The notes: generated by a model not told the origin, from the sequence alone. Shown: positions 26,201-41,200, counted from the first letter of the stretch. The stretch: 64,000 bases of DNA from Doris montereyensis (GCA_037039925.1 JAXRKP010001155.1:47501-111500), one strand, 5' to 3'. A program made the numbers and translations.

Positions 26201-29200
26201 AACGAATAAACGGTGTAAATTTCAATTAAACAAACAAATAGACGGTGTAAATTTCAATGAAACAAACAAATAGACAGGGTAAGTTACAATGAAACAAACA
26301 AATAGACGATGTAAATTTCAATGAAGCAAGCAAATAGACTATGTAAATTTCAATAAAACAAACAATAGACGATGTAAATTTCAATGAAATGAATAGATGA
26401 TGAAAACTTCAATGAAACAAACAAGTAAACGGTGTAAATTTCAATGAGACAAACAAATAGACAGGGTCAATTTCAATGAAACAAACAAATAGACGATGAA
26501 AACTTCAATGAAACAAACGGATAGACAGGTTAAATTTTAATGAAACAAACGAATAGACAGGTTAAATTTCAATGAAACTAAGTAGGCGGGGATAAATTTC
26601 AATGAAAAAAAACAAATAGTCAAGTTAAATTTCAATGAAACAAACAAATAGACAAGTTAAATTTCAATGAAACTAAGTGGGCGGGATAAATTTCAATGAA
26701 ACTAAGTGGGCGGGATAAATTTCAATTAAACAAACAAATAAACGGTGTAAATGTTCAATGAAACTAAGTGGGCGGTGTAAATGTCAATGAAACAAACAAA
26801 TAAACAGTGTAAATTTCAATTAAACAAACAAATAAACAGTGTAAATGTCAATGAAACAAACATTAGACGGTGTCGATTTCAATGAAACAAACATTAGACG
26901 GTGTCGATTTCAATGAAACAAACAAATAGACGGTATAAATTTCAATGAAACAAGCAAACAGATGGGGTAAATTTCAACGAAATATTCCTTCTTGCTTATC
27001 TTTTGTTGTTTGTTCATTTCCTTCTTCCTTTTCTCTTGCCTTTCATAGTGTCTCCAAGCTAGGAACCAACAACTCGTTGTTTAATTAGTTTTGTGAAGAA
27101 CAATAATTTCTTTTTGTTGTTGAATGGAAAGAGATTGACGGCAACTGTTTATGGCTATTTTTATTTGTGCTTCTGATGTATGTGCGATCTTTTGTGAATG
27201 CTATGAATTTCTGGATAACTGGCCTGTAGCGTTTAATAAGGAATTTAAGTGGCTTGCGTGAAAGTGTCATGGCTAAAAGAAGCTTTTGATTCCATGTATA
27301 TACACATAGCTGCCATCAAGTAGTAAAAAACAAATTAAGTTTGGTCTTTTTTTTGGCGCTAAGTCCTGTATTACTTTGAAAAATAGGTACATTTTTTTAA
27401 AAAGAAACTTTAAGGGGGGGGGGGGGGGGGGGGGGGCACCTGGACTGGCGAGTTTGGGACCAAAAGGTGGATTTTCTGTTGTTTGCATATTTGGGTAGAA
27501 CGATCATTTATCTACAGGTTCATGGCAGAAAAATGTCTATATGACATATAATTTTTTTTTTTACAAAATATTTTGTAGGCGAGGGTAGGTAAAAACAATA
27601 AAAATTTTGATGTAAATTACCCTAACACTGACTGAGAAGATGGCAGTAAAACCCCATATATTGGCAGTTAATTGCCAAATGTGGCCACACCAAGGTGATC
27701 TGGTTTTATGCCGACACCGTTTGTTGCTTTGGCCCATTGCTGTGTGATGCGAGAGGCATTGCCCGTCAGTGTGTATGTGAACACGTGCACGAGCATAGGA
27801 TATATTAAAGGAGGAGAGAAAAAACGCTCATGTTGACGTCTGTTTTCACATCAGTGCACATCTAAACATATTTATAATCCTCTTTACATAAGTAACAATG
27901 CCAGACACTGTTGAAAGAGTAAGGGGCTGCTACAACAAGGGAAACCCGTCTGAAACGTTTGTTTTGTGTTATTTTCTTTTAATTTTTTAACTTGTATTTT
28001 TCCCGAAATGTATTTTTTTCGCACTAAAATTCTATCTCCTCCGCCATTTACCAAACGATTTGTATTATATTTGGCACACAGGTTCCTCTTGTCAATGTTA
28101 AAAGAATGACGTCGTTTAAAAAAATATATTGTAAACAACTCCAAAGCAAAACAAAAAAATCACTTCATGAGTGCCCCCCCCCCCAAAGGCAGAGAATCAG
28201 AGGGATTGGGGTGAAAGGTGAAAGTCTAGAGGCACTGTTCTGATTTTTCAAAACTACCGTCCCATTTGACCTGAAAGTCCAGCAGCGATTGACATATTCT
28301 TTTGTTATTGATCTCAAGTTCAATTATCAATGTTTTCACAAATATTACAGGACGCTGTGCAGGTTAGAATTAGTTTGCATGGTCAAAGTCTGTTTTGGGG
28401 TTTGAAAAGGTTGGCAGTCATTGGCAGCTATTTCTATTATATTTCATGATCTTTACATCATTTGGGCTTTTCTTTTTATGGGTAATAGTGATAGTAATGG
28501 CATCTTTAAGATATTTTCATCAGAATTTTCCCATTACGGTACATGCTCTGGATGATGTTTGAGAAAAGACTGCAACATCCTTATCATCCCATTTCATTGT
28601 TTTATTTTGGTATTAACAACCCTTGAATTCCTCCCTCCTCTTCATTTGTGGTTCACGTTGGCAGTTGTAGTTGTTGCTGTATTGAACGGTTCAAAGTTGT
28701 AACCATCGTAAGTTATTGTTGTTATATCTTTGCCCAAGTGATCACATTTTATGTTCCAATCAAGTGTACAGCAAGAGGACATTCGGACCCTTTACTTCTC
28801 TTTGACTCCCCTTTTTTTCTAGTCTAGTTCAAACCCATGTTCCTACTTCTAATGTTTTATAGATACGTGTAACCAAAGTTTGTTTTTGTAACTTCCCTCT
28901 TGGTCCGGCTGATAACTCTTTGTTTATTTCTGTCTTTAAAAAGAACTGGTTCTTCAATCGGCAGAAGAAACATGAATGAATGCAATGTACACAAAAGCCG
29001 CACCAATTGGCAAGGACATCATACGAAACTGTAAACAACAAAGAGACCTGTTTTTTTGTTTCTGTGTTTGTTTTTAATGGGTTGGTTTGACCACTACTAT
29101 TCGTAAAGTCCTGGATATGTGACAGGAATGTTGTTGAGTTCAATGGTGAAATTATGCACAAAGGTTTACAAAATTCATTGACAATAGTTATTACTTTTTA

Positions 29201-29226
29201 GAGGTGCTCTTAATATGCATTGTACT

Positions 29227-29288
<62 letters not shown>

Positions 29289-32200
29289 TATATATAGATA
29301 TATATAGATATATATAGATATATATAGGGGTATACATGATTTAAAATTGTGATTGTTTTGACATTGTGGCTTTCTGTCTAATACCATGGGTTCTTGCTTA
29401 ACCCACAATGTTTACAGAATTCAGTTTCCAACAGCGTTATCACATTTCAGTGAGTAACGCTCTGCTATTTGCAAATGTGTAAGGCACTAAATGAGCAGAG
29501 GGTGAGACAAGCTCCTCCCCCCATCACACACACACAAACAATCCTCATTCTTCCATTATTATTTTATGTTTTTTTCCTATTCCTGTGTGTTCCTCACTTC
29601 TCTCTTGTTTTTTTGTTGCTGTTTGGTTTGTGTTTTTCACCTGGACATGATCCAGATCAGCTATGAAGCCACAAAAATTCACATGAGTAGGGATATACTT
29701 CCTAGGTAGAGTCCTTTGACATCAATGCATTAAAGAAGAAGAAGCCACAACAATGCTCTCCCTTTATCATTGCGATGATTTGGTTGTATCTGAGTCTAGT
29801 AGTGGGCAAACCGGTTTCATTTTTGTATTGTCCTGTCATGATGTTATTTTATCTCTTGTGTGAAATGTGGGTGTGGTGACGTCCTTATGAAGCTTACTTG
29901 TTATTACTGTACTTTAATTTTGTTAGCCTATACATTTTTTCCTTTACATAATGCTATCATCTCCAAATCTTTTAATCTTTCAGTTTGTCCATCATGATTT
30001 TAATACAACATGATGGGCTGTTCTTAATTCCTATTGGTAGATTAGGGGGGAAAAGGGATTCTGAATGGGGTATGATTTTTAGATGTTTATTTAATATTTG
30101 ACTGGTATTATCAAAAGCATCTCAACATGATCTCAATATCACAGTTTTATTAATTGAGATTGAAGCGCGTTTATTTTCTTATCACAATTTTCTTTCTTAT
30201 TTTTATAAAACAATCTTCAAAGGAAGACATCTTTCAAAATAAAAAACGCTTTTAACTAATACTAGTTTTTGCTGAAGCCATCCTCTTTGCTCTCCCTTCC
30301 CGCCTTTTCTTTCTTTTTTTACTTCAAATGCCTGCTTATGTGCTTTGTTTGATTTGGTGTCGCTTCGCTTGCTCTTGTTTCAATTTAAAATGTTGTTTTC
30401 ACGTATCTTTGTCAATTGCAATGTAGACATTGATTTTAACGTCTTTCGTCTTTACTTGGTACTGTTGTTTTCTAGAATTTTGTCTCATTTCAGTTTCTTT
30501 CATCTCCTTGTCAGATTCTGTCTTTTCCAAGTTTTATTTAATATTAAAGAATGAAAATTGTAATATTTACTCAACTTGTTATCATACAGTTTGCAGTGCG
30601 TGCACTTTAAAAAAAACAACTTAACTATCAAAACCAGACATAATAAATGTAAAGTTGAAATTTTGATGCAGATTCACAAGAAAAGTATTATTTGCAAACA
30701 AATTCATCCAGAGAAGATAGTATTTGATAGCATAAACAGTTAAAGCAGGACTACATTGAGTTTCTGCAAGTCTTGTCTTGGGCGTACATTTTAGAGAGAA
30801 AAAAACAACCACAACCTTAAATCAAAGGCACAAAGTTAATCCCGCTGTCTGGTAATTTTCTTTTCAATATGATTTTCTTCTTTTTTGTGTGTGTTTATAG
30901 TTTATTATGTGCTTGACTGTTTGGATGCTGTTTCCTTTTAATTGACACTTGATGTCTTGACTTTCTTGTATGTTTTTTTAACTTTCTAAACATCCCTAAA
31001 ATCAACGATTATTTAAAATAGAGCCTGTGTGCACTATTATTCTGATTCTGACATTTCTTTTCCCTTTTTTTTTGTTTAGAGGGAATTTCAACTGTAAAGT
31101 TTAAATTACAATGTATGAAGGTGTTTATACGTTTTATTTCTGCGATATTTTCCTTCTTGTTCATTTTAATTTTGTTCTGTTCTGTTTTTTTTGGTCTGCG
31201 AATCGTAGGAGGACACTGTCACTAGGTTGATTTCCATTTCTATTATCGTTTCCTTTCTGTTTGATGGTAACCATAGCATAAAATGACTTTTTTTCCCCAA
31301 GCAGTGCTATTGAAAAGACACCAGCTCAACTTATAATATAATATAAGAGCTTTTGTTTCTCAAACAAAATAAGTCGTGTCAGTATTTCATATTATATATA
31401 TTTTTTAAAATTATTACTATTATTTTATTTTTAGGGATGGGAATGTTTTCTTTTCTTGGTTTCTTTTTTCTTCCTCTTTTCTATTTTTTTTTTCTTCTGC
31501 CTGATGCCTAAAAAATGGAATAAAAGACAGAATTGAATGCAGCCTTCCCATTGCTCCTCCGTCTGTGTCTGTATGCTTTAATTTCTTTAAGAAAGATAAC
31601 ACAAAAAAACCCAGCAAAAGTTGCATGAAACTACTTCTGGGCCAATCCAGTTGTGATGTATTATAGAGTAAATGTTATGTTCTGGTTTATGTGCGGTGTT
31701 ATTGGGGTGCTGCCATTTGCAGGTGTGGGAGCAAGTGAAAGCCCAAAACCCTGATCTGAAACTATGGGAAATCGGGAAGATCATCGGACAGATGTGGAGG
31801 GACTTGTCTGATACGGACAAGCAAGAATTTCAGGACGAGTACGAAGTGGAAAAGGTGAGGTTTGCTATGAGCGTGCACTCGTTTATACTTTATAGTAATA
31901 ATATATGTTATGTCAGGGCTCACAGCATGTGGGGGAAACTCTTGAAATCTAGAAAAAAATTTCCCTCCTGGAAATCTCCTCTATTGTTAGAAAAAATGTC
32001 CTCCTTGAATCTCATAGAATGTCCTATTTCAAAAAATGTCCTCTTAGAAACTTTTTTTTGAAAAATCTCGTCCTTGAATCCAGAATCTCTTATTGTATAA
32101 AAAAGTCTTTCTAGAATTTCAGAATCGCCTAATGTAGAAAGATGTTCTCCTAGAATCTTTTTATTGTAAAAAAATGTTCTTCCCAAAACCTACTTCTAGA

Positions 32201-35163
32201 ATCTCTTATTTTAAAAATGTCCTCCTAGAATCTCCTAATGTAAGAAGATGTCCCTCTTAAAATCTCCCATTTTGAAAAATGTCCTAGAATATACTATTGT
32301 AAAACATGTCCTCCTAAATCTCCTGTTGTGAAAAATGTTGTCTTAGAATCTCAGAGAATTTCAACTCATCAGTGACTCGGCCTGACCTTCTCTTGACTTT
32401 ATTATGATAGTAATTTTCATTTTATTTCCAAACCTAGGCTTTCATTAACAAAACACCCCCCCCCCCCACACCTCCATAAAACATGGTATAGGTAAAAGTT
32501 CCTTCAATGTCATTATGGCCAATAGAGCCGGATCTTTTCCTAGTCTCAATAGCGTGGAGAGGAAAATGGGATAATAATTATCTCCTGGACAGGACGCTAG
32601 TCTCAGCCTGAGGCAGATTTTTACTCCGAAAACCTGGGTCAAGTGGGGAAGATGTGTGCTACGTGAGCCTACGTGTCTTGCCCAAGAAACACGTCAGCCT
32701 AAACTTTGCAAGGATTCAAACTCGGACCTCGTGATCCCGTCTGGTAGCCTAACCACTGCCATCGACATCTCAAAACATATTTTAAAGCACAGTGTTGTTG
32801 TTTTAGTGCCCAGGTATTAGCTTTGATTTCTGAACTTGAAGAAGATTTTTTTAACTGGGAGAGATATTTCATGAATCAATGACAATGGCATAGTGTAGAT
32901 GAAAATAATTATACTCATTGGTCTCATTTGCCTGGGACAAAAGGGAGATTAATCATTAGTGGTAATTATAGAATTAAGGACAATTAAGAGCTCAGGATCG
33001 GATAACTATTGGGACAATACAAAGATATTATGGTGTATGTATATACATATATTTATATTACCGTGTCTTATTGTGAAGTGTAACTGATGTATTGATACTT
33101 TGAAAGATGAAAGAAAATAAGGTGCAATGAAGAGCCTATTGATCATTCATTATTTGAGGGATTGTAAGATCCAATGTACATCATCAGTTAAAGTAATGCT
33201 TTGTTCTATGATGTCACGTATTTTCGTTTTGGTTTTTGAAGTTGAGAGCCTTTGTGGTATGTTTTACTCTCACAATACAGTTAATACTTCAGTTTCCTAA
33301 AAAGAAGAAAAAAGAAAGATAGTGTTGAGACTTAATCATTTGTGGCCATCTAAACGAAAGAAATTGATCAATAGGATTAGACACAGTGCATTTGGAAATC
33401 TTGTTGTTATCTCTCTCTATATATATGTATGTGTGTGTTTATAATCTGGTCCTCTCTGTTAGGCCCAGTACTCAGAGGCTCTGAAAGCTTACCATAACTC
33501 ACCCGCTTACCAGGCCTGGGTGGCTGCCAAAGGTGGGTGCTATCAGTGTTTACACTGTTTCTCAAATTGAAACTCATTTTAGTGTTAGTGTTGTGAGTGC
33601 AGTTTATGCGTGTATAGAGACACATCATATTGCCAATATGAGTATGATATTATATGTATAAAAAATATTTACTTGTGCAGTGTTAAGAATATGCAGGAAA
33701 GTATACATGCCTTGAGGAATTATGATAATGATAATGCAGCTCTTAGATTTGTTGCTGGTTCATAGCATTAAGCTAATGTCTCGATGATATTATGCTGTTA
33801 ACTTTTGTAATTGAAGGGCTTCAGAGTCCATATGGGATAAAGGTTTAAACCATTATTATTTTAGGCCAGGGTTGACTTATCTTTGTTTTACATCAAAAAC
33901 TGATGTTTGTAACTGAGCATGTAGTGTTACTCCTGTTACCATTAAAACAATCCATCGACTGTATATTTATCTTCTTGAAGAGCAAAGCAATACAAAGATC
34001 TCTGCACTTAATAATAGCTGTGAAATATGTGAATAATTATGCTTAAAAGCCTGTTGAATTTACGTTTAAATGCCAATTTTGTGTTGTTTATTTGTGGCAT
34101 ACTCTAAACTATGATCTTTGTTTGGTTAAGTTTAGAAGTAAATTTGAAGAAATGGCAAATGGTCTACTTTGTAGCAGGAATGCATTATTATTTAATCGGC
34201 ACAGATTGGTGCTTGCCAACACCTATAAAACAAGACTGAACAAACATGGGGGGGGGGGGGGGGGATTCCTTAAAATTAGGAATTTGTATGGCTTTAACAG
34301 GAGAAGTAATGAGAGAAAAACATTTGTTGTAGACATGTTAATAAACAAGAATGGAAGGAGTAGGAACAATGTTTGTTACTTACACACCAATGCATTGCTG
34401 TTTTCATTGTCTGGTGTCTAGCTGAAAGGAGGCTGTTGATGAAGATGAGCCCGCTACTCGGCCTGAACGGCCTCCACCCGCGTCCACCCACAAGACAGTG
34501 AGTTAGCTGTAGTGCCGAGACCTAGAAATGTCCTACTCACGTCACACGTCACTTCTCTTTTGACTTTTTTTGTGCTCATTCTTCTTCATTTATTTATGCT
34601 CGTTTGAAATTTTATATTTCAATTAAAAAATTTTTTTTTTTATTGTTTTTCAGTGCCTTCTGAGTTAAGAGTTGACAGGGCTGAGATAATGTATTATTTT
34701 TTTCCACCATCGTTATGTACTCAGTGCCATATATTTTCATTTTTAGAATACACCTTATTCTCGGGGGATTGGCGTTTTTTCTGACTTTATTTGTATGTTT
34801 TTCTTTTTTGTCATTCTAATGCCTCTCACTCCCTTCCCCTGTCTCCCTCTCCCCCTCCCCTTCCTGAAAGCTGTGCAGCAGTGCCATTATCTGGGGACTC
34901 AGTTCTGTCTCTCTGTTTCCCTTTCTTCATTTTAAAAAAAAACGTTATTTTTGTTTTGTTTTTTATTAATGCCTAGCACTCAGCTCATTCACACCGCTTC
35001 ACTGTGCGCCTCTAATAAGCTTCTATTCCAACTCCTATCTACCCATTACCCAATAGCTTTCATTGCAGTACCTCATGAAAATGTTAACCTATTTTAAGCG
35101 TACAATTCCGTAGATTGTTTTTCTTTAACTCGTCTCTCTGCTCTTCCTTTGAAATGTTCTACT

Positions 35164-35208
<45 letters not shown>

Positions 35209-38200
35209 TGAGAGCGAGATACTGTTTTATTTTGTTACTTTAGAAATTATTGGCTTAGTTTGGCTGTGATTATAAGTGTAGAAGAAGCCTTTTAGTTCAT
35301 TGCGGTAGTATTTCATATTACTCTTTTCCTCTTTGCTCCATTTTTTTTGTTTTTGTCTTTGTTCACTTTTTCTTGTTTTTTGTTGTGCTAAAAGTGTTTT
35401 TAAGTTATGTTTGTTGAGTTTAAAGTTTTGTGAAGTTATATTTATCTGTCAATCATGAACCTTTTGCTTCATATTTGAATTAATTAAGACAATCTTTCAA
35501 TGGAAATGTTCTTTTTATTCCCCCTCCAGAGCTCAAAGGAGTCATCTCGTATCAGTATTTTGCCAACAGACGAAGACGATGGTTAGTTGCATTCCTTTCT
35601 TGTAATTCTTCTCTCAATCCTGTAAATTTTCAGATCAAATGCTACTGCTATGTATTTTCCTAAAGTGCAAAATGGTTCCTTTTTGTACAACAGTAGTGAA
35701 AAATGTACTTTTATCTTTGTGGAAATATAACGGTTTATTTTTGTTTTCAAAAGGGCAAGCTGGCCGTGATTTTCGCATGGCACACGCCATTTATCCAACA
35801 TGCTCTGTAGCCCCTGCCCATAACAAAAGAAGCCAAATAAAAACATGTCAAAAGTGTAGTGTTTTCATTTCTTATGTAATGTGCTGCTAGTAAAAGATAA
35901 AGATGGATTTATAGACCGTATCCCTGCACAAACGCAGGTGTACATCATTTATCCCCCAGCAAGCCATTTCATTCAAAAGTCCTTCTCAACTCCCTGGGGG
36001 AGCATACAGTACACAATCCTGTTAGGCTGCTTGGTACTTACACTCTGAAGAGATTTTTCTCTATAGCTGGGTACTCATTCACGCTTGAGTCAAGTGAGGA
36101 AAGTAGAGTAAAGTACTATGTGGGGAAAAAACCCACCTGTGCCAGCTGTAGTCGTGATTTCAAGCTCACAACACCACGGTTTAGATACACCATCGTATGT
36201 AATGTATTGTAGAAGAACAATGCTTACGTGCTGTAGTGAAGTAAGGTACAGAGTTTGTAAAGTATTGGTGAAGATTTTAGATGTTGTATATTGTACTTTC
36301 CTTGGATTCCAGGTCTGACTTCTTTGGTATCTTGTGGCTGTGACGGATTTTGTTTGACCTTCTTTTCGCTGTACCAGTTTGAAACTCTCGCACAATTGAC
36401 CTCTGACACAATCACGGTGTCTATTATTTTCACAGATATGGACGACGGTTTTGCCACAAAGCACATTGCTCAAGCTCGATATTTACGGAATCATCGACTC
36501 ATCAACGAGATATTTAGTGACGCCATGGTACCTGATGTGCGCAGTGTGGTGACAGAGTCTAGAATGAGTGTGTTGAAGAGACAAGTTCAGTCACTGACTA
36601 TGCATCAAGTAAGATGACTGTCCTCAGTGTCTTGTGCTTCCGTTTTAAAGGCGTCATTTTTCGTTTAATCGAAATTTGGAGCCTTTTTTGTAACGTTCTC
36701 ATTCCCATATACCCATAATTCAATTTATATTTCATCATATAAACAAAATAGGCTTGAAGAGAGAAAAAAAAATTAACAGAAAATGAGCAACCTGAGGAAA
36801 AATCATCAACAGAATAATTACTATCAATTTTGGCTGTTTATTCCGGACTCTGAGATGAAGAGCATCTCTTTTTATTACCGAATTACACTCTGATTTTGTA
36901 GGGTAGAGCCCATTCCAAATTCCTCTTTATGGAAATTTATTTAGTAACATTACTTGCACACATGACTAGAATGTTGAATGTATATGTTTTATACAAAGTA
37001 TCTAGTTGTTTTTTTTAAATTTGCATCTTGTTTCAACATTTTTTTCTGTTTCGCAGAAAAAAATTGGAAGGAGAATTACATCAGATAGAAGAAAAACATG
37101 AAAGAGAAAAAGAGAAAGTTCACAGAATCTAGTGAAGCCTTTCACCATGAATTGAAGAAGGTAAGGAGATAAAGTTTTAAAAATTGCAAAAGTTTATGAA
37201 TCGTGTCCTATGATATAGAAACGGAAGGAGGGACTAAGTTTGTCGCTCTTTTCATTTCTTTGTTAACCTTTAGCGTCCTGTATTGCTGCTCTGCTGCTAC
37301 TGACACTCTCTTTTATTGTATCGACTTTTAAGCAATGTTTTAGTGGAAGCATTAATTATAGTTACTTTCCGATATATTAGAAAGTACTGACGCATGTAAA
37401 TCAGCAGTTTCTTTCATAGAAGCCTTTTTTTTGTGTGAGGTGGTGTCAGTGGCCGAGTGGTTAGGCTGCTGGACTTTGAATCATGAGGTTCCGAGTTCAA
37501 AATTCTAGCAAGTCTGGGCCCGACGTTGTGTTCCTTGGTAAAGACACTTAACATTCATTTTCCCCTCCCCCACCCAGGTGTAAATGGGTACAGGCACTAG
37601 CGATCTGTCAAGTAGGTGATTGTCACCTGTTCCGCTTCGCGCTATAGATACTTGGATACGCTCCGCCTCTATGGGTTTTAACGGCCTTGAAGTAACTTTT
37701 CTTTTAAGGAACTCATCAGTTGGTGGTCAGCAAGAGTTACTTGTACGTCCTATGTTTTTCTTTCGTTGATGTTTCCTCTCAATTCCACCCTGAGGTCACA
37801 GCCTATGGAGGACTGGGTCCTCGTAAAAGATAGGGGGGGGAGCTCCTCGGTCCTTCCTCCTGCTTGTTCTCTTCGTCTTTCTCTATAGTTGAACATTTCT
37901 GATATGCCAATCAGTTTTCTATTTCTCCAGCCCTCATGATCATTCGAGTTGCTCATGTTGTTAGACATACTTTTTTTATACTTAAGAACATATATATATT
38001 TTTTAAGTCGTGAAAAACCAAATTAAAACTATTTGCAGGTGTGTGAAAGTAAAACCTCAAATCACCGAGGAGATGTTCAACACTATGGTAACCAAGGCCG
38101 TCAAAGAGGAGATGAGGATGAGGCAACAACAGCTTTTGGCCCAACAAGAAGAAGAACGCAGGAGGCAGCAACAACAGCAGCAGCAGCAACAGCAACAACA

Positions 38201-41200
38201 GCTTCAAGAGGAGGCGGCACAACAAAATGGCAAACAGACGGAGGAGGCAGAGGTGACGCAAGAGAACTCGGGTATAGAGCCTGTCCCTGCTGCCAATGTT
38301 GACCCGGTCGAGTCAATGGAAACGGACAGCAATGACTGCAGTGCTATGGTACAACAATGTAGTTTTCCACCTATTTGGCTTTATCCTATACTTTTGATTT
38401 ATTGACATTTTTGTTCTGGTGGTTTTTATTTATTGAATTGTGCTAGAATTTCTTTTTTTTTTTGTTTTTTTTTTTTTTGGTATCAATCGTCATGCATTTA
38501 GTTTCCTTGTATTTATATAGGTTATTCATAGGTTTATGATGTATTTTGCTTCATAGATTTAAAAGATAGAGACTGTCATCTTGAGAAAAGTTTCCTGTGA
38601 AAAATTCTACTCCCTCCCGAGAATTTGCTAATTATCTTCTTATTTGTTCATGGAAGTGTTGATTTTCTCATCTTGAAAACATCATAGTTCATTGGCCCAT
38701 TTGCCAGTGTAAATTATTACTTAATCATCAATAAATGCTATTTATGTATCCTCTATAACAGGTTGCTGCACCTCCAGTCCCCACAAGTGTAGAATCTCAG
38801 GTAATTTTTTTTTTTTTTTATCGAACTGAATCTTCTTTAGATTGAGAACAACAAAAGATCAACTGTACCCACTTTTTGATTTAGCATCATTAGTTATTAT
38901 ACTTTGCTCTAATTTTCTCTTCCCTGCTTATTCTTCTCATGAAATAATGTTAGTGAAGAAAAACTCAAATTTTGGTATAAATATTTTGACGAAATCATGC
39001 AATAAAGAAATATTCTAGCTCATGTTAAAGTTTCAGATTGGAATATTTATAAATAATGTCATCTTTATGATTTCCATCAAAATTTCTTCTCCCGACAGAG
39101 TCATGTTGTTATACTCAGTCTATGGAGACAAAAAATTATAGTTAATGACATTTCCTATGTGTACACTTAAGGGACACCTGTACAGTGGGCGATGGTGGAA
39201 ATTTCATTGAAACAAACAAAAACCCTGTACATCATCCTTTTCAGACACAAGAGAGCCTGTTAGTGAAGTTAACACAGCATTCAACAGAATTACAGTGTAG
39301 GTTTGCATGTGGTTGTGTGCGGAAAGAAAAAGCTGTCTATAGTGGCTTTTAGGCGAAACTAGACGTATATAAGAGCGTTGATGAAATTGATAGATGCATT
39401 TTTTTAAGGATCCGCCATAGAGAGTGTCATATCAAATATGGTCAGAAGTTTCAACTGGCTATTATTATTGAGGGTATTTCAGACAAACGTTTACCCTGTT
39501 TTATCTTCTTCGTCATTTACCTTCAGCCTGCACAAGTACAGATGGAGGAAAGCGCTATGGTAGACGCTGTGCCTATCAATCCATCATTCCAGCCTCAAGT
39601 TGCCACCCCTGATTCTGCCCCAATAAATAACACAGCACTGCCGGCATCCATGCCTGCACCCATGTCCACACCCATGCCCACACCCATGCCCACACCCATG
39701 TCCACACCCATGCCCGCATCCATGCCCACACCCATGCCCGCATCTATGCCCTCGTCCATTATCAATCCAGTGGAAAACATGAGTACTAGCACGCCTCCCG
39801 TAGAGAAGAAAGGGAAAGGCACAGGAACATCACCAGGTAGGACTGAACGATTGTTTCTCTTTCTCTCGTGACACGTGTGCGTATTCGCATAGCTTTCTTT
39901 GTGATAAGTTCTGCTTTCAAATCTGTCAATGTCAGGGCCGCATAATGTGACGACGGCCTCTTAGGATTATGGATTTGATTGTCTGTTGTTCACCAGTTGC
40001 TCTCTTTCCTCTCCTCTCAGTTCACTGAGATTACCATGTATGGTGAAAGGGGATCGTAGAATAATCAAATTTTCTTTACTTATCTTGTCCCTATTCAACA
40101 ATGTTATCATCTTGTCCTCTTACACTCTTCACCTTTTGGGGGGGGGGGAGTAATGGCTTTCACCTTAATATAGTTGGGATGACTCAAAAGTTTATAACCT
40201 TTTTCCACATAGCTATGGAGGCAATGTTTTACCTTTGTTCAATGCACCATGGTGTACAGCAAAAGCTATGAAAATGTCTATAAGTGGGTCTTTTCATAGA
40301 CACCTCGTTTGTGTTACGTTTTCTTGATTTGTTCTGTGAACAATTTTTGTACTTTTCTGTGTTCAGTTTCCTTTTTTTGTTCTGTGAACAAATTTAGGCA
40401 GACTTCTGCTGCTTTCTACTTGCTGAAGGAAATATGTCTTTCATTGGAGTTATCCTAAAAAGTTGTTTATAATGCAATCAAGTTTTTCACAATTGTTACA
40501 AAACAGAGCAAAGTTATGTAAGCATAATTTTTAAGTCAATGAAAAAAACTAAATCACTTCTATTGTCAACTTTGGACACATGTTTTGAAGGCATTGATAA
40601 AAAAAGTGATAAATTTAGTCTTTAGTATAGACAGACGGGAAAGTTTTGTTTCTGATTGAATTAATACCATGTTACATTATTTTTCATTTTCTAGGTTTTC
40701 CCAATTATTTTCTTGATTCTTGTTTCACCCTTTTTCATTTGTTACCATATGTTGTCCTCTTGATTTCTTATATTCTGTCTTAAATTTTCTTCATTACATG
40801 ATCATACGTTCAACATTGAATTGTTGTGAAACTTGATTGTTTTGATGAGTTGTCATAAATTCCGCTGTGAAATGTTTTACCCTATGATGACATATCACAA
40901 AGCTGTCTTGTTTTCCTTTCCTCAATGCCTTTCCAAAGCTAGGTCCTTTTATGGCTTAGATATCATAGGTGTAATATATGAAAATTATTTATGTAGCTTT
41001 TTTGTGTGTTTGATATTGTTTGAATTTAATTCCACGTAGCATATCACATATAACAGATCATTAGACCTTAAATATAGGGTTGAAAAATAGACACAATCAT
41101 TTTGTGAAACAAATGTGATGACTTTTGTGATAGCATAACGTTTCTAAATGGCATTGTGTATACATATGTATCAAAGGTGAAAATTGCAAACCTTGGATGT

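Larger units (their letters stand above)
20442..31722 (+). other. 11.3-kb SMARCE1 intron inside the HMG box
   Basis: Holds the 25.25-26.98 kb minisatellite, a (TG) stretch near 24905-24925, poly-G at 27415-27437, a family A repeat at 28280, and a (TA)n array at 29229-29325. No further exon or gene could be supported. Open frames such as 25350-25737 come from the minisatellite. Confidence 0.7.

Noticed and set aside
25250..26985. CRISPR-like regular array
   Set aside because: Units are contiguous with no unique spacers, and the DNA is animal.
30000..30030. Short palindrome CCATCATG...CATGATGG
   Set aside because: Eight-base arms are expected by chance in a window this long.
38033..38302. Alternative frame ([13 protein letters not shown]...) over SMARCE1 exon 11
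   Set aside because: Open by chance across CAG-rich sequence. The family frame is the one beginning CVKVKP.
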